NCBI GenBank assembly: GCA_037892765.1 | Contig: JBBKBW010000008.1 | Direction: 5' to 3' (one strand) | Origin: Clostridium_AQ sp900552125 | GTDB lineage: Bacteria > Bacillota_I > Bacilli_A > Erysipelotrichales > Erysipelotrichaceae | DNA length: 64,000 nucleotides | Part shown: positions 8,099 to 17,288 of the stretch, one piece after another | Layout of the letters: each line of letters starts with the position of its first letter | Position numbering within the stretch: position 1 is the first letter of the stretch | Position numbers and translations under genes: made by a program | Notes under the pieces: model-generated | Seen by the model: only the letters and a program-made list of their open reading frames with translations | Told to the model about the DNA's origin: nothing | Database searches by the model: none

Positions 8099-8817
8099 TG
8101 CAGTACGTATACGGAAAAAATGTAATTAAGCAGCTATTAAAGGATAATAAAACTATCCACGAAATCATTTTACAGGAAGGTGTTCGAGATCACGTCTTAG
8201 AATCAGAGATAAGAAGAAAACAAATTCCTGTAAAAATTATGGGTAAGAAGAAAATGGATCAGATGCTGCAAGGAAATCATCAGGGAATAGCAGCGGCTAT
8301 TGACGACTATAAGACTTGGGATATAGAAGAGTTATTACTAAGTATACCTAGAGGTAAACAGCCTTTGTTGGTGATGTTAGATGGTTTAGAAGATCCGCAT
8401 AATCTTGGAGCCATATTACGTACCTGTGATTGTGCTGGAGTTGATGGAGTTATCATTGGGAAACATCGCAATGTTCGTTTAACACCAACGGTTGCCAAGG
8501 TAAGTACCGGAGCTATTGATACAGTTAAGGTAAGTATGGTTACTAATCTGGCACAAACAATTAAATATTTAAAGAAACAAGGCTATTGGGTAGTAGGTAC
8601 AGCTTTTGAAAATTCAAGAGATTATCGTGAAGGACAATATGATGTACCGTTAGTGCTTGTGATTGGAAGTGAGGGATTTGGGATCAGTAATCTAGTACAA
8701 AAAAATTGTGATTACTGTGTTCGTCTTCCAATGGAAGGAAGCGTTACTTCCTTAAATGCATCCGTTGCGGCAGGCATTTTATTATATCAGATTCATGCAC
8801 AGCGCCATCCACTGTAA
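8098..8817 (+). CDS. rlmB: 23S rRNA (guanosine-2'-O-)-methyltransferase RlmB (TrmH family)
   Basis: A 239-residue SPOUT methyltransferase. The N-terminal substrate-binding domain (about residues 1-75) precedes the knotted catalytic domain. That domain carries LEDPHNLGAILRTCDCAG (motif 1), VIGSEGFGIS (motif 2) and SLNASVAAGILLY (motif 3). Methylates the 2'-OH of a guanosine in 23S rRNA using SAM. It is coupled to mrnC by a TAATG overlap. TrmH-family paralogues are similar, but the position next to mrnC supports RlmB. Confidence 0.93.
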   Translation: MQYVYGKNVIKQLLKDNKTIHEIILQEGVRDHVLESEIRRKQIPVKIMGKKKMDQMLQGNHQGIAAAIDDYKTWDIEELLLSIPRGKQPLLVMLDGLEDPHNLGAILRTCDCAGVDGVIIGKHRNVRLTPTVAKVSTGAIDTVKVSMVTNLAQTIKYLKKQGYWVVGTAFENSRDYREGQYDVPLVLVIGSEGFGISNLVQKNCDYCVRLPMEGSVTSLNASVAAGILLYQIHAQRHPL

Positions 8818-8844
8818 TTCTGCTTCCCTATTGGGGAGTATACA

Positions 8845-9426
8845 ATGGAGACAAAATATAATGATTATGAATTACTTTATTTAATTCGACAAAAGAATGA
8901 GATAGCACTTGCAATTCTAATGCGTAAATATGAAAGAATCGCAAACTATCTTATTCAAAAATATGTAGGAGAAGATTTGAGCTTATTAATTAAGGAAGAC
9001 TATCTTCAAAATGGAAGGCTCAAACTTTTACAGGCAGTTGAAGATTATCGAGAAGACAGCAACTCATCGTTTTATCATTTTTACTGTGAGATTTATCATA
9101 ATCTTTTGATTGATTGTTATCGTAAAAGTAAGCGTAAGTATTATGCAGTTTCTTTAGATGAACCTTTATATGGAAGTGACAGTAATTTTTGTTTATTGGA
9201 TATTATGGAAAGTCCAGTAGATTATATAAGTGTTTCTTCGGAATCGCTGGAACGCATCCAAAAAAGAAAAGCTGAGTTAAATCCAATTGAAAAGAAAATT
9301 GTAGATTTAAGAGCTTTGGGCTATACATACCAGCAGATAGCTGGTTTATTGGAGATCAATGTAAAGAAAGTAGATAATACGTTGCAGAAAATACGAAGTG
9401 ATAAGCAGAAAAGCAAATTAAATTGA
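8845..9426 (+). CDS. RNA polymerase sigma factor, SigH-like
   Basis: A 193-residue sigma-70 family protein. Region 2 is at about residues 20-100 (IALAILMRKYERIANYLIQK and the FYCEIYHNLLIDCYRKSKRK core-binding/-10 region). Region 4 is at about 140-190, with the helix-turn-helix YTYQQIAGLLEINVKKVDN. The position between rlmB and rpmG-secE-nusG is that of sigH in Bacillus, which directs early sporulation and competence genes. The yacP gene that normally lies between rlmB and sigH is absent. Identity as SigH rests mainly on context; the sequence is divergent. Confidence 0.82.
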   Translation: METKYNDYELLYLIRQKNEIALAILMRKYERIANYLIQKYVGEDLSLLIKEDYLQNGRLKLLQAVEDYREDSNSSFYHFYCEIYHNLLIDCYRKSKRKYYAVSLDEPLYGSDSNFCLLDIMESPVDYISVSSESLERIQKRKAELNPIEKKIVDLRALGYTYQQIAGLLEINVKKVDNTLQKIRSDKQKSKLN

Positions 9427-9478
9427 CGAAATCCATAGTTTATGATAAAGTTAATAGGCAAAGAAAGAGGTGTTTTTG

Positions 9479-9628
9479 ATGAGTGATAAAGTTATATTAA
9501 CCTGCACCGAATGTCTTTCTCGAAACTATACAACTACAAAAAATAAAAAAACACATAATGAGCGTATAGAATTAATGAAATTCTGCAAGAAATGCGGAAA
9601 GCATACGCTTCACAAGGAAACAAAATAA
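9479..9628 (+). CDS. rpmG: 50S ribosomal protein L33
   Basis: A 49-residue protein beginning MSDKVILTCTECLSRNY, with AAAGAGGTG upstream. Two CxxC pairs (CTEC and CKKC) mark the zinc-binding (C+) form of L33. It lies directly before secE and nusG, the conserved bacterial order. Confidence 0.95.
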   Translation: MSDKVILTCTECLSRNYTTTKNKKTHNERIELMKFCKKCGKHTLHKETK

Positions 9629-9641
9629 GGAGGGATTTTTT

Positions 9642-9818
9642 ATGAAATGGTTCAGTATCAACGGTATTTTAACTGAAATAAAAAGAATCCGCTGGCCAAA
9701 GGGGAAGGACCTTGGCAGAGATAGTGTTACAGTATTTGTGTTTGTGGCATTTTTGGCCTTATTTTTCTTCCTGTGTCAGGTTGTGTCATCCGGTTTCTTG
9801 AAGTTAATTGGAATGTAG
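9642..9818 (+). CDS. secE: Preprotein translocase subunit SecE
   Basis: A 58-residue SecE with the conserved amphipathic helix and IRWPKGKDL hinge, followed by one membrane segment (about residues 30-50). It clamps SecY in the translocon. The start follows AAGGAGGG; nusG begins ten bases after its stop. Confidence 0.95.
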   Translation: MKWFSINGILTEIKRIRWPKGKDLGRDSVTVFVFVAFLALFFFLCQVVSSGFLKLIGM

Positions 9819-9828
9819 GAGGAAAAAC

Positions 9829-10380
9829 ATGGCTGAGGAAAATAAAAAACAATGGTATGTGGTTAATACCTATGCCGGACATGAAAATCGTGTAAAAGAA
9901 AATCTTTTGCGTCGTATTGAATCCATGGGATTACAGGATTATCTATTTCAGGTAATTGTTGCAGAAGAAAAAGAAATTGAATATAAGAACGGTAAAGAAG
10001 TTGAAAAAACTACTAATTTATTTAGCGGATACTTATTCGTAGAAATGATCATGACTGATGAAGCATGGTATATCGTTCGTAATACTCCAGGGGTAACTGG
10101 ATTTATCGGGTCCAGTGGTGGAGGTGCAAAACCTTTCCCTGTTGCGGAAGAAGAAATGGACAACATTTTACGTCGTTTAGGCATGAGCAATCGTAATGTA
10201 CAGATTGACTTTAAAGTTGGGGATCGTGTACGTATCTTAAGTGGTGCTTTTGCGAATGTAGAAGGAACAGTAGAAGAATTACATGACGATTCACAGATTG
10301 CGGTCGTATTAACAATTCTATTTGGACGTGAAACACCAACTGAAGTAAGCTATAGTGAGCTTGAAAAAGTTGAAATGTAA
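9829..10380 (+). CDS. nusG: Transcription termination/antitermination factor NusG
   Basis: A 183-residue NusG. The NGN domain (WYVVNTYAGHENRVKENL at residues 8-25) binds RNA polymerase, and the C-terminal KOW domain (VGDRVRILSGAFANVEGTVE) contacts ribosome or Rho. ATG 9829 follows AGGAGG at 9817-9822; an upstream in-frame TTG inside secE is rejected. The next gene is not L11, so the usual nusG-rplK linkage is broken here by a terminator. Confidence 0.96.
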   Translation: MAEENKKQWYVVNTYAGHENRVKENLLRRIESMGLQDYLFQVIVAEEKEIEYKNGKEVEKTTNLFSGYLFVEMIMTDEAWYIVRNTPGVTGFIGSSGGGAKPFPVAEEEMDNILRRLGMSNRNVQIDFKVGDRVRILSGAFANVEGTVEELHDDSQIAVVLTILFGRETPTEVSYSELEKVEM

Positions 10381-10381
10381 G

Positions 10382-10412
10382 GGTCTTATCATATGATGAG
10401 ATTCTTTTTTTT
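10382..10412 (+). terminator. Intrinsic terminator after nusG
   Basis: GTCTTATC pairs with GATGAGAT around an ATAT loop, followed by a long T-rich run. Confidence 0.8.
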
Positions 10413-10478
10413 GTTTTCACAAGAATGTGACAAACTTCTTCATGAATCTTTTTTATACTATTAGTAGGAAGTGAAATC

Positions 10479-10670
10479 ATGAGAAGAAGAATAGGATTTA
10501 TTTTTGCGTTAAGCGGGATTATATTGTTGTGTGAACCAACGATAGATCAGCATCAGATTATGGAATCAATGAATTCTATCACAATGAAATATTGGCCTGC
10601 TATTCTTGTCTTTGTTGGACTTTTGCTGGTAAATCCAAAGAAGAAAAGGAATAAAGGAAAAAGCCGTTGA
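10479..10670 (+). CDS. Small two-segment membrane protein, function unknown
   Basis: A 63-residue protein with two hydrophobic segments (IGFIFALSGIILLCEP near residues 5-20 and YWPAILVFVGLLLVNP near 38-53) and a basic tail (KKKRNKGKSR). It resembles LiaI/DUF5668-type small membrane proteins in layout, although I cannot assign it. AGGAAGTG lies upstream. The TGA stop overlaps a consensus -35 element of the next gene. Confidence 0.65.
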   Translation: MRRRIGFIFALSGIILLCEPTIDQHQIMESMNSITMKYWPAILVFVGLLLVNPKKKRNKGKSR

Positions 10671-10676
10671 CAATAC

Positions 10677-10704
10677 TTGACAAATAATCAGCTTTCTATA
10701 TCAT
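10677..10704 (+). promoter_or_regulatory. Promoter of the HAD phosphatase gene
   Basis: TTGACA (10677-10682), a 16-base spacer and TATCAT (10699-10704). A second TTGACA lies ten bases upstream at 10667-10672. Confidence 0.6.
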
Positions 10705-10728
10705 AAAAGAGTAGAAAGCAGGTGTAGT

Positions 10729-11493
10729 ATGAAAAAAACCTATTTGATAGATTTAGATGGTACAATGTATCGTGGAACAGAAATCATTGATGGTGCTAAG
10801 GATTTTATTGATTTTTTAATTAAAAATGATCAGCGTTTTGTTTTTCTTACTAATAACGCTAAAAGAACAAAACGTCAAAATGTTGAGCATATGGAAAAAA
10901 TGGGATTTACTGGAATTAAGGAAGAACATTTTTTTACTTCCAGTATGGCAGCTGCAAGATATGCTGCAAATAACTATGGAGGCAGAAATGCTTGGTATAT
11001 AGGACAAGATGGTTTGAAAGAGGCTTTAATGGATTCAGGTTTTCAGATAACAGAAGAAAATGTCGATTTCGTATTTGTCGGCTTGGATAGTACAGGTACA
11101 TATGAAAAATATTCAAAAGCTCTTCACTTTTTATTGCAGGGAGCAAAACTGATTGGAACAAACAATGATCGTCTGCTTGCTCAGCCTGGTGGATTTGCGA
11201 TTGGGAATGGTTCTGTAGTTGCGATGTTTGAGTATGCGACAGGGCAGGAATCACCTAAAATTGGGAAACCTTATGCCCCTATTTTGGAAGAGGCTTTAAA
11301 ATATTTTGGGCTAACAAAAGAGGAAGCAGTTGTACTAGGAGATAATCTAGAAACCGATATTCTATTAGGTGTAGAAAATGGTGTAAAGACCATTATGGTA
11401 ACAAGCGGCGTACATCAAAGAGATGATATTGAACGTCTACATATACATCCAACTAGAGTAATTGACAACTTAAGAGAGTTAATTGAAGAATGA
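10729..11493 (+). CDS. HAD-superfamily phosphatase, NagD/IIA subfamily
   Basis: A 254-residue HAD hydrolase. Motif I DLDGTMYRG contains nucleophile Asp8 and Asp10, motif II is FLTNNAKRTKRQ, the conserved lysine lies in IGKPYAP, and motif IV is VLGDNLETDILLG. The IIA cap architecture matches NagD / p-nitrophenylphosphatase-like enzymes, cytosolic phosphatases with broad specificity for sugar phosphates or nucleotides. The exact substrate is not predictable. Gene AGGTGTAGT spacing suggests a weak RBS. Confidence 0.9.
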   Translation: MKKTYLIDLDGTMYRGTEIIDGAKDFIDFLIKNDQRFVFLTNNAKRTKRQNVEHMEKMGFTGIKEEHFFTSSMAAARYAANNYGGRNAWYIGQDGLKEALMDSGFQITEENVDFVFVGLDSTGTYEKYSKALHFLLQGAKLIGTNNDRLLAQPGGFAIGNGSVVAMFEYATGQESPKIGKPYAPILEEALKYFGLTKEEAVVLGDNLETDILLGVENGVKTIMVTSGVHQRDDIERLHIHPTRVIDNLRELIEE

Positions 11494-11591
11494 ATTATGT
11501 GAAAATATGTTAGTATGAGCAAACATCTTTTGGGGATAAAATGTTTGTGATATACTGAGAATGTAAAAGCTTAGTAAAGGAGGACATAGCT

Positions 11592-12890
11592 ATGTCATTA
11601 ATTACAAATGTACATGCCAGAGAAATTCTGGATTCAAGAGGGAACCCTACTATCGAAGTAGAAGTAGAAACAGCAAGCGGTTTTGTTGGCCGTGCAATGG
11701 TACCAAGTGGAGCATCCACTGGTGAAAGAGAAGCTTTAGAACTTCGTGATGGGGATAAGAGCCGTTATGGTGGAAAAGGTGTTCTACAGGCTGTTGAAAA
11801 TGTAAACAATATCCTAATCGATGTTGTGCTTGGAATGGATGTTACTAATCAGGCTGCAATCGATAAAGCATTGATCGAAGCTGATGGAACAAAAGATAAA
11901 TCAAAATATGGAGCAAATGCTATTTTAGGTATTTCTCTAGCGGTAGCACATGCAGCTGCTGAATACTATGGTTTACCATTGTATCGTTACTTAGGCGGAA
12001 TTAACGCTAAAACATTACCAGTTCCTATGATGAATGTATTGAATGGTGGAAGCCATGCAGATTCTTCTGTAGATTTCCAGGAATTCATGATTATGCCTGT
12101 AGGGGCTAAAAATATTCGTGAAGCAATCCGTATGGGTGCTGAAACATTCCATGCATTGAAAAAAGTATTGAAAGATAAAGGACAGGTTACTGCTGTTGGT
12201 GATGAAGGTGGATTTGCGCCAAACCTAGAAGATAACGAAGCTCCTTTAAAATGCATCATGGAAGCTATCGAAGCTGCTGGATACAAAGCAGGAGAAGAAA
12301 TCTGTATCGCTATGGACGTTGCAGCTAGTGAATTCTACAATACTGAAACTGGTATGTATGAATTGAAAAAATCAGGACAAGGTACTAAAACAACTGATGA
12401 AATGATTGCTTGGTATGATGAATTAGTTGAAAAATATCCAATCATCTCTATCGAAGATGGTCTTGGTGAACGTGACTGGGACGGATGGAAAAAACTTACT
12501 GAACACTTAGGTAAGAAAATCCAGTTAGTTGGGGATGACCTATTCGTTACAAATCCAGCTATCCTTCAGGAAGGTATCGAAAAAGATACAGCAAACTCTA
12601 TCTTAATTAAAGTTAACCAGATTGGTACTTTAACTGAAACTTTTGATGCTATGGAATTAGCTAAGAAACATGGATATACTGCAGTAGTATCTCACCGTAG
12701 TGGAGAAACTGAAGATACAACAATCGCTGATATCGCAGTTGCATTCAATGCTGGTCAGATCAAAACTGGTTCTATGTCAAGAACAGATCGTATCGCAAAA
12801 TACAATCAGTTAATTCGTATCGAAGAAGAACTAGGTGAAGTAGCAGAATTCCCAGGAAAATCTGCATTCTACAATATCTATAAACACTAA
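11592..12890 (+). CDS. eno: Enolase (phosphopyruvate hydratase)
   Basis: A 432-residue enolase, the expected length. It interconverts 2-phosphoglycerate and phosphoenolpyruvate. SGASTGEREALELRDGD, the magnesium-binding SIEDGLGERDWDGW and VGDDLFVTN segments, catalytic Lys in ILIKVNQIG, and the SHRSGETEDTTIADIAVA signature are intact. AAAGGAGGACAT precedes ATG 11592. An extended -10 (TGATATACT) near 11549 is a candidate promoter. Strong codon bias, like GAPDH. Confidence 0.97.
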   Translation: MSLITNVHAREILDSRGNPTIEVEVETASGFVGRAMVPSGASTGEREALELRDGDKSRYGGKGVLQAVENVNNILIDVVLGMDVTNQAAIDKALIEADGTKDKSKYGANAILGISLAVAHAAAEYYGLPLYRYLGGINAKTLPVPMMNVLNGGSHADSSVDFQEFMIMPVGAKNIREAIRMGAETFHALKKVLKDKGQVTAVGDEGGFAPNLEDNEAPLKCIMEAIEAAGYKAGEEICIAMDVAASEFYNTETGMYELKKSGQGTKTTDEMIAWYDELVEKYPIISIEDGLGERDWDGWKKLTEHLGKKIQLVGDDLFVTNPAILQEGIEKDTANSILIKVNQIGTLTETFDAMELAKKHGYTAVVSHRSGETEDTTIADIAVAFNAGQIKTGSMSRTDRIAKYNQLIRIEEELGEVAEFPGKSAFYNIYKH

Positions 12891-12898
12891 GATAATTT

Positions 12899-12934
12899 AG
12901 GTATTCATACTATAGGTGTGGATACCTTTTTTTT
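12899..12934 (+). terminator. Intrinsic terminator of eno
   Basis: A 12-bp stem, AGGTATTCATAC with GTGTGGATACCT, around a five-base loop and then eight T. Confidence 0.92.
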
Positions 12935-12978
12935 ATCGGTAAAATATAATTAAAAAGATGCGATATTCGCATCTAAAT

Positions 12979-13698
12979 TTAATATGTCCATCGAAAACTC
13001 TTGCTGTGTTGTGATATTTTTCTAAAAATCATATAGCCGGTAAGAAACCACATAATGCTAATGATAAATAAGAGAAGGTTATCCTGCAAGGTGATTTGCT
13101 GCAAATATAAATTCTCAATCATCTTAGTACCAAAAGATAGAGGATTTGTATAATAAACAAAATCCGGTAATTTTGTGAATGTGCCAGATAAGAATAGCAG
13201 GATATAATTAAGAATCATTTCAAATGAAGCCATCTTTGTATAGATTAGAGTGAATGCACCTAAAAGGAAAGAAAGACCTAATATTCCAACACAAGTCATA
13301 ATACAGATGTATAGAAAATTAATGTCATAGATGGCAGGAAATGGCACAAAGAAAGACAATATAATCAACACTAAAAATATTTTAATAAAATTTACTAAAA
13401 ACCATCCAATGGTTTTACATAGTAATATTTTCATAATAGAATTTGGTTTAACCATTAAGTTTTGAAGAGTACCTAACTGCTTTTCAGTAGATATCGCAAT
13501 AGATATTTCACTTAATACATTGCTTGTTAGAAGCCATAATACATAGCCATAAACTTCAGTGGTGATTTTTTCAGAATTAATAGACTGAAACAAAACGATG
13601 AATAAAATGATGTTTGATATAGTGCTAACTATGAAATCAGGATAATAGGTGATTGCTTCATAAAATACTTTTTTACATTCATACTTTAATACTTTCAT
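12979..13698 (-). CDS. ABC-2 type transporter permease
   Basis: A 239-residue protein with about six hydrophobic segments, of the ABC-2 permease type (segments near residues 22-40, 52-70, 100-120, 132-152, 160-178 and 205-225). It would form the membrane channel of an exporter with the ATPase encoded just upstream; its start overlaps the ATPase stop by 20 bases. The substrate is unknown; such two-gene exporters often handle drugs or peptides. Confidence 0.85.
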   Translation of the reverse strand: MKVLKYECKKVFYEAITYYPDFIVSTISNIILFIVLFQSINSEKITTEVYGYVLWLLTSNVLSEISIAISTEKQLGTLQNLMVKPNSIMKILLCKTIGWFLVNFIKIFLVLIILSFFVPFPAIYDINFLYICIMTCVGILGLSFLLGAFTLIYTKMASFEMILNYILLFLSGTFTKLPDFVYYTNPLSFGTKMIENLYLQQITLQDNLLLFIISIMWFLTGYMIFRKISQHSKSFRWTY

Positions 13699-14536
13699 TT
13701 AATTTCTCCATAATTATTTTTTCTAAATTCTGTTCTACTTTTTTTATTTCTATTATATCCTTATCTTTGTATTGATCATATATTTCTTTAAACTTACCAG
13801 TTACTTCTATAACTTTGATACTATTCTGATCATTATAAGTAACCTGATAAACCTCATCCTGATTAGTCATCATTGCTTCACAGGATTCAAATTCTTCAAC
13901 ACATCCATTACGAAGAAGCAGAATTTTACTATACAATTCTTTCACAACCTTCATTTGGTGAGTGGTAAGAATAATGCTTATTCCTTCATCCTTTACAATT
14001 TGCTTTATCGCATCTAGCATTAAATATTTTGTTTGTATATCTAACCCTAATGTTGGTTCATCTAATAGCAAGAGTTTAGGCTTTCCTAATAAGGCAATCA
14101 TAATAGCCAGCTTTTGAACCATTCCTCGAGAATAATCTCCAACTTTCTTATGTATATCTTTCTTCATGTCAAATATATCAAGGTATCGGTTTAATAAATC
14201 TAAATTCTGGTTAATATCAATGTTTGATAAACCTAGAAAATATTCTATGTTCTGATAACCTGATAAATAATCATACACATTACTGCTGGATTCTAATACT
14301 ACACCAATATTTTTAAAATATTCTTTATTAGATATTGTCTGAATATCCTTATCATTAAATAAAATGAATCCCTTATCTGGATGTACTAATTTTAAAATGC
14401 TATTTAAAATAGTCGTTTTTCCAGCTCCATTTTTACCAAGAATTGTGATTATTTCATGTTCTTTAATAGAAAAACTTACATCTTTTAGAACTTCTCTTGA
14501 TTGAAAGGATTTTCTTAAATTATGTACTTCTAACAT
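13679..14536 (-). CDS. ABC transporter ATP-binding protein
   Basis: A 285-residue ABC ATPase. Walker A GKNGAGKTT (about 34-42), a signature-like YSRGMVQKLAI, Walker B KLLLLDEPTLGLD and the switch His in LTTHQMK are present. The signature starts SRGM rather than SGGQ, common in ABC-2 exporters (CcmA/NatA type). The C-terminal ~70 residues are an accessory domain. The RBS AAAGGGGAG precedes the start. It forms a two-gene operon with the downstream permease. Confidence 0.92.
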   Translation of the reverse strand: MLEVHNLRKSFQSREVLKDVSFSIKEHEIITILGKNGAGKTTILNSILKLVHPDKGFILFNDKDIQTISNKEYFKNIGVVLESSSNVYDYLSGYQNIEYFLGLSNIDINQNLDLLNRYLDIFDMKKDIHKKVGDYSRGMVQKLAIMIALLGKPKLLLLDEPTLGLDIQTKYLMLDAIKQIVKDEGISIILTTHQMKVVKELYSKILLLRNGCVEEFESCEAMMTNQDEVYQVTYNDQNSIKVIEVTGKFKEIYDQYKDKDIIEIKKVEQNLEKIIMEKLNESIKV

Positions 14537-14655
14537 GATGATTCTCCCCTTTCGTTTATTATACTATTGATAAAGTTTTATGCATAGAATTTAAATATTA
14601 AGTGTTGGCAATTTTTACATTTTATAGAAATAAATAGGGAAAAGAGAAAAAATAA

Positions 14656-14684
14656 TTGTTTTTTATGGTTAGGTTTGTTATAAT
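14656..14684 (+). promoter_or_regulatory. Promoter of secG
   Basis: TTGTTT (14656-14661), a 17-base spacer and TATAAT (14679-14684), 32 bases before the start codon. Confidence 0.8.
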
Positions 14685-14716
14685 GAAACAGAACGTAAAG
14701 AGAAAGGAGGACTATT

Positions 14717-14947
14717 ATGGGCGTTTTGGACACCTTACTGATGATTTCAGCGGTCGTTTTAATAATACTCTCCTTATTACAAAGTGGAAAATCCGACGGA
14801 TTAGGAAGTGCATTTGGTGGAAGTGAAGGTTTGAATCTATTCGCAAATGTAAAAGAACGCGGATCAGAGAAAATCATGTCTAATGTTACATTAGTAACTG
14901 GAATTGTGTTTTTCGTACTTGTTATAATTATTCGTATTGTTGAGTAA
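14717..14947 (+). CDS. secG: Preprotein translocase subunit SecG
   Basis: A 76-residue SecG with two membrane segments and the conserved linker SGKSDGLGSAFGGSEG between them. It is an accessory subunit of the SecYEG channel. AAAGGAGG lies upstream. secG directly before rnr and smpB is the common Bacillota order. Confidence 0.95.
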   Translation: MGVLDTLLMISAVVLIILSLLQSGKSDGLGSAFGGSEGLNLFANVKERGSEKIMSNVTLVTGIVFFVLVIIIRIVE

Positions 14948-14970
14948 AAGACCGATCGGGTCTTTTTTTC
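14946..14970 (+). terminator. Intrinsic terminator of secG
   Basis: AAAAGACC pairs with GGTCTTTT around GATCG, with additional T residues. It overlaps the stop codon and may reduce read-through into rnr. Confidence 0.85.
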
Positions 14971-15139
14971 TTGCAAAAAAAGAACAGAAAATATAAAGAA
15001 TATAATAATCATGTTATAATATACACAGAAGGATGAAACGTATTTATGTTTAAAAGTATAGTTTTTCTGTAATAAAGAAAATAATTATGGAAAAAGTAAA
15101 TATAGCAGGGAATGCTATGGAAAAGGAAAGTGATAATAT

Positions 15140-17272
15140 ATGAATAAAAAAGAAGAGATATTGTCTTTTATAAAAAGCAATGAATATAAAGGAATGAATG
15201 CTGCTCAGCTCTCAAGAGCATTAGATATGGAAGATAGTGCATCATTCACACAATTAATGAAAATACTAAATGAATTAGAGGCGGATCATAAAATCGCAAG
15301 AGATAAAAGAGAACGTTATTTTCTAAGTGAACAGTTAGGGTATGTAATTGGAACTCTTCGTATTAATCCCAAAGGCTTTGGATTTGTAGAAACACAAGAT
15401 ACAAGCTTTTATATCTCAAGAGATCGTTTAGGATTAGGTATGGATCGTGATGTAGTTTTTGCTAGATCCTGGACAAATAATGATCAGAGTGTAGAAGGGG
15501 AAGTTATAGAAGTTGTAGAACATAATGTTAAACAATTAGTTGGAACCGTAAAAATTAAAGAAGGAAGAAAATATTTTTTATCTGATAAGTTTTTAAATAA
15601 TAGAAAAGTAAAAGTAACTAACTTTGAGGATTTTCGTTTAGTTAATGATTCTAAGGTATTATTAGGTATAGATAGCTATGGTGCTATTTTAAAATGTCAT
15701 ATAGAAAAAGAAATTGGCTATAAGTATGATCCAGGAGTAGATATTCTTTCTATTTTGTTAGAAAAAGATATTAATCCTGAATTTCCTGAAGAAGTCATGA
15801 AGGAAGTACAAAGTATTCCAGAAACAGTGTCTAAGGAAGAAATCGCCAAGCGTGAGGATTTACGTAATCTCTTGACAATTACCATTGATGGTGATGATGC
15901 AAGAGATCTAGATGATGCTATTTCAGTGGAAAAATTAGATAATCATAAAGGATATCGACTTTATGTACATATTGCGGATGTTTCTCATTATGTAACTGCA
16001 GGAAGTGCTATTGATAAGGAAGCTTATAATCGTGGTACTTCTGTGTATGTTGTGGATAGAGTTGTTCCTATGCTGCCGCATGCCTTGTGTAATGGAATCT
16101 GTTCTTTAAATCCGAAAGTGGATCGTTTAACATTGACTTGCTGTATGGATATTGATAAAAAAGGAGAAGTATTTAACTATCGTATATTCCCATCTGTAAT
16201 CCGTAGTGATGAAAGAATGACATATAAGAAAGTTAATGCTATCTTAGCTGGTGATGAGAAAGTACAAAGCGAGTATCCGCATTTATTAAAAATGTGCTTG
16301 GATATGAAAGTTTTATCTGGAATTATCCGTAGGCGAAGAGAAAAACTAGGGGCAATAGATTTTGATGCTAGAGAAGCAAAAATACTTGTTGATGAAAAAG
16401 GAAATCCAGTAGATATTGTACTTCGTGAACGTGGAGAAAGTGAACGTATGATTGAGGATTTCATGATTGCGGCTAATGAATGTGTAGCTACACATGTGCG
16501 CTGGATGGAAGTACCATCGATGTATCGTATTCATGAAGCTCCTGAGCCTAAGAAAATACGTGAATTTGCGAGAACCGCGAAATCTTTAGGATATAATTTC
16601 CAAGGCGGAATTCAGAATGTTTATCCAGCCCAGCTACAGAGTTTATTAAATGAGGCAAAAGGTGAAGATAATTATTTTGTATTATCTAGCTTTATGTTAA
16701 GGGCAATGCAGAAGGCTCGTTATGATAATCGCTGTATTGGACATTTCGGATTAGCGTTGAAGAACTATCTACATTTTACTTCTCCAATTCGCCGATATCC
16801 GGATTTAGTCGTACATCGTATGCTTCGTCGTTATGTCTTTAATACTAATGAAGATGTGGAAAGAATGAAAAAAGATGAAGCATGGTGTGAGGGTGCTGCT
16901 AATCAGTCAAGTGATCGTGAACGTAATGCAGTAGATGCAGAACGTGAAGTAGATGATATGAAAAAAGCTCAGTACATGGAAAAATATGTTGGACATATAT
17001 TCCAAGGAATTGTTAGCGGAATTACTAAATTCGGTATGTTTGTGGAATTAGAAAACACAGTAGAAGGCTTGGTTCATATATCTTCTTTAGATGATGATTA
17101 TTATCATTATGATGAGATGACAAAGTCATTAATTGGTGAACATACTGCAAACGTATATAAAATGGGTCAAACTGTTACAGTACGCTGTACTGGCGCAGAT
17201 CGTTATAAACGAGAAGTAGATTTCGAAGTTATTGTGAAAAAGAAGAAACGCAAAAAGGTAAAAAATAGATAG
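15140..17272 (+). CDS. rnr: Ribonuclease R
   Basis: A 710-residue 3'-5' exoribonuclease that degrades structured RNA and works with tmRNA in quality control. Order of domains: N-terminal winged helix (1-65), cold-shock domains (about 68-220), the RNB catalytic domain (about 245-575, with TIDGDDARDLDDAI supplying the acidic metal ligands), and an S1 domain (about 620-700, IFQGIVSGITKFGMFVELEN), ending in a basic tail. AAAGGAAAGTG lies upstream, and a TATAAT at 15015-15020 may be a -10. Clustered with smpB and ssrA, its functional partners. Confidence 0.96.
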   Translation: MNKKEEILSFIKSNEYKGMNAAQLSRALDMEDSASFTQLMKILNELEADHKIARDKRERYFLSEQLGYVIGTLRINPKGFGFVETQDTSFYISRDRLGLGMDRDVVFARSWTNNDQSVEGEVIEVVEHNVKQLVGTVKIKEGRKYFLSDKFLNNRKVKVTNFEDFRLVNDSKVLLGIDSYGAILKCHIEKEIGYKYDPGVDILSILLEKDINPEFPEEVMKEVQSIPETVSKEEIAKREDLRNLLTITIDGDDARDLDDAISVEKLDNHKGYRLYVHIADVSHYVTAGSAIDKEAYNRGTSVYVVDRVVPMLPHALCNGICSLNPKVDRLTLTCCMDIDKKGEVFNYRIFPSVIRSDERMTYKKVNAILAGDEKVQSEYPHLLKMCLDMKVLSGIIRRRREKLGAIDFDAREAKILVDEKGNPVDIVLRERGESERMIEDFMIAANECVATHVRWMEVPSMYRIHEAPEPKKIREFARTAKSLGYNFQGGIQNVYPAQLQSLLNEAKGEDNYFVLSSFMLRAMQKARYDNRCIGHFGLALKNYLHFTSPIRRYPDLVVHRMLRRYVFNTNEDVERMKKDEAWCEGAANQSSDRERNAVDAEREVDDMKKAQYMEKYVGHIFQGIVSGITKFGMFVELENTVEGLVHISSLDDDYYHYDEMTKSLIGEHTANVYKMGQTVTVRCTGADRYKREVDFEVIVKKKKRKKVKNR

Positions 17273-17288
17273 TTTTTAAGGGATATTT

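Noticed and set aside
14578..15012. A 144-codon minus-strand frame across secG
   Set aside because: It runs antisense to the well-supported secG gene, its terminator and promoter, and encodes no recognisable domain.
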